Origin: an uncultured Bacteroidia bacterium
Lineage (GTDB): Bacteria; Bacteroidota; Bacteroidia; Bacteroidales; UBA932
NCBI GenBank assembly: GCA_902779765.1
Contig: CACZCQ010000001.1
Location: 186,001 to 250,000 of the forward strand
DNA length: 64,000 nucleotides
Reading direction: 5' to 3'
Under the pieces are notes generated by a model. It did not search any database. It saw only the letters and a program-made list of their open reading frames with translations, and was not told the DNA's origin. Shown here one piece after another: positions 63,216 through 64,000 of this stretch (position 1 is the stretch's first letter; each line of letters starts with the position of its first letter). A program made the translations under genes and the position numbers.

Positions 63216-63797
63216 CTAGAACTTGGGGATATCGAACACCTGCGGCAGCACCATGGCACCCTCGTCGAACTCGAGAGCCTTGGCGACTATCTTCATTCCG
63301 CTGACTTCGGTCTCCTGCTTCAGGCCGAGGCCTTTGTAAGCCCAAACCTTGATCGCGGCCTTCATTCCCTGGGCCTCGTTCTCCATCGTGTAGACGGTGC
63401 ATTCCTTGCCCAGGTATTCGTCCTTCCCGACTTCCTTGATGTTGTACTTCTTTATGTCATCTTCGGAAAGCTCGGAGAAGTTGGGTTGGCTTACAGGATT
63501 CTCCTGAACGGTCTTCATGGCATAGTTGACAGCCCAGGACTTGCCTTCCTTGGTGATGACCGCGGTCTCCATCTCGCCCATTCCGGGGACGCTGACCTTG
63601 ACCTTCTGGCATTCCTTCGCACCGAATTCATCGATGTAGGTGGTGGATTCGATACCCTGTCCCATCACCTCGGTGGTATACTTCACGATGGCGGATTTGA
63701 AACCATATCTCTTTGCAGGCTCCTTGCCTTCTTCCTGGGCGTAGAGGCCTAATGTTGCCAGCATGAGCAGGCTGGTGAACAAAAACTTGATTTTCAT
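63216..63797 (-). CDS. Secreted protein of unknown function, DUF4412-like
   Basis: 193 residues with a signal peptide (ends LYAQ). The body alternates beta strands with KECxxVxV and GKECTVYTMENEAQGMKAAIKVWAYKGLGLKQE, which recall periplasmic beta-rich DUF4412-like proteins. No catalytic residues recognised. It is 18 bp after the partial gene and 8 bp before the next, so part of the same run. Confidence 0.7.
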   Translation of the reverse strand: MKIKFLFTSLLMLATLGLYAQEEGKEPAKRYGFKSAIVKYTTEVMGQGIESTTYIDEFGAKECQKVKVSVPGMGEMETAVITKEGKSWAVNYAMKTVQENPVSQPNFSELSEDDIKKYNIKEVGKDEYLGKECTVYTMENEAQGMKAAIKVWAYKGLGLKQETEVSGMKIVAKALEFDEGAMVLPQVFDIPKF

Positions 63798-63815
63798 GAT
63801 GCTATTTGTTAAGGG

Positions 63816-64000
63816 TTATTTGTTTTCTGCTTCCTCGACCGCCTTGAAGTAGCGGTATGAATTGACTTTCAGTTCTCCTGCCGCAGGTTCGTCAAGTACG
63901 ACGATTCCGTTCTCATGAAGCTGCAGGGCGGAAAGGGTTACATAGTGGCTGACAGGGCCTTCGACTGCCTGGGCGACTACCCTGGCCTTCTTGCTTCCGA
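63816..64000 (-). CDS. 3' end of a gene cut by the window edge
   Basis: The last 61 codons are open, ending ...HYVTLSALQLHENGIVVLDEPAAGELKVNSYRYFKAVEEAENK before a TAA. The protein continues beyond the window and I could not identify it. It sits at the upstream side of the minus-strand run that includes purL. Confidence 0.75.
   Translation of the reverse strand, partial: GSKKARVVAQAVEGPVSHYVTLSALQLHENGIVVLDEPAAGELKVNSYRYFKAVEEAENK

Overview
The window is a chromosomal segment of a Bacteroidota bacterium, most likely an uncultured gut- or rumen-type member of the Bacteroidales with a fairly GC-rich genome. The evidence is direct. Many intergenic regions carry the Bacteroidota -7 box TAnnTTTG, several with TTTG 18-22 bp upstream. 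Gene families largely confined to the phylum are present (DUF3098, DUF4270, DUF4294, an Oar-like TonB receptor, a BACON/OB-fold lipoprotein), and gene orders such as ftsX-DUF3098-uppP and map-infA-rpmJ-rpsM are typical of it. I cannot assign a genus from sequence alone.

Layout. 0-7.6 kb: a sigma-54 activator, an abundant TPR lipoprotein, then secreted ester-cleaving enzymes (glycerophosphodiesterase, histidine acid phosphatase, sulfatase) and a PnuC-type transporter. 7.6-14 kb: acpP, a DUF4270 lipoprotein with a GGY-repeat tail paired with a glycogen synthase-like protein, then ftsX-DUF3098-uppP-lpxH-like and a DUF4294 protein. 14.2-24.9 kb: the spc and alpha ribosomal protein operons (rplP to rplQ with secY, map, infA, rpmJ and rpoA). 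They start at rplP behind their own promoter; the S10-operon genes that usually precede rplP are absent here. 24.9-34 kb: two GH127-type glycosidases, a membrane pyrophosphatase, a LacI regulator and a DUF5060/GH140-like enzyme, probably a plant-cell-wall arabinose/pectin locus. 34-43.3 kb: a CDF metal exporter, a membrane protein with a winged-helix regulator, the smpB-miaA-purE-TPR operon, an M16 peptidase, and metK behind a probable SAM-II riboswitch. 43.5-52 kb: a TonB receptor, an OB-fold lipoprotein, and a GH92 mannosidase fused to a phosphodiester glycosidase. 52-64 kb (minus strand): cysS, then a tightly packed series running from two envelope proteins through purL into a corrinoid methyltransferase set (UroD-type methyltransferase, corrinoid protein, MetH-like reactivation protein, second UroD-type methyltransferase), an MFS transporter and rubredoxin.

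Three observations stand out. First, three conserved genes (uppP, purL, miaA) carry in-frame palindromic inserts of about 15-38 residues, each encoding a G-G-T/V-P-S/L-like core; the uppP and purL copies also share a GGAGCGAAGCG...GCAGGGAG core. This looks like a family of protein-tolerated miniature palindromic elements comparable in concept to Rickettsia palindromic elements. Second, a self-contained corrinoid demethylation operon is translationally coupled to purL. Third, one lipoprotein joins an alpha-mannosidase to a mannose-6-phosphate-uncovering type domain.
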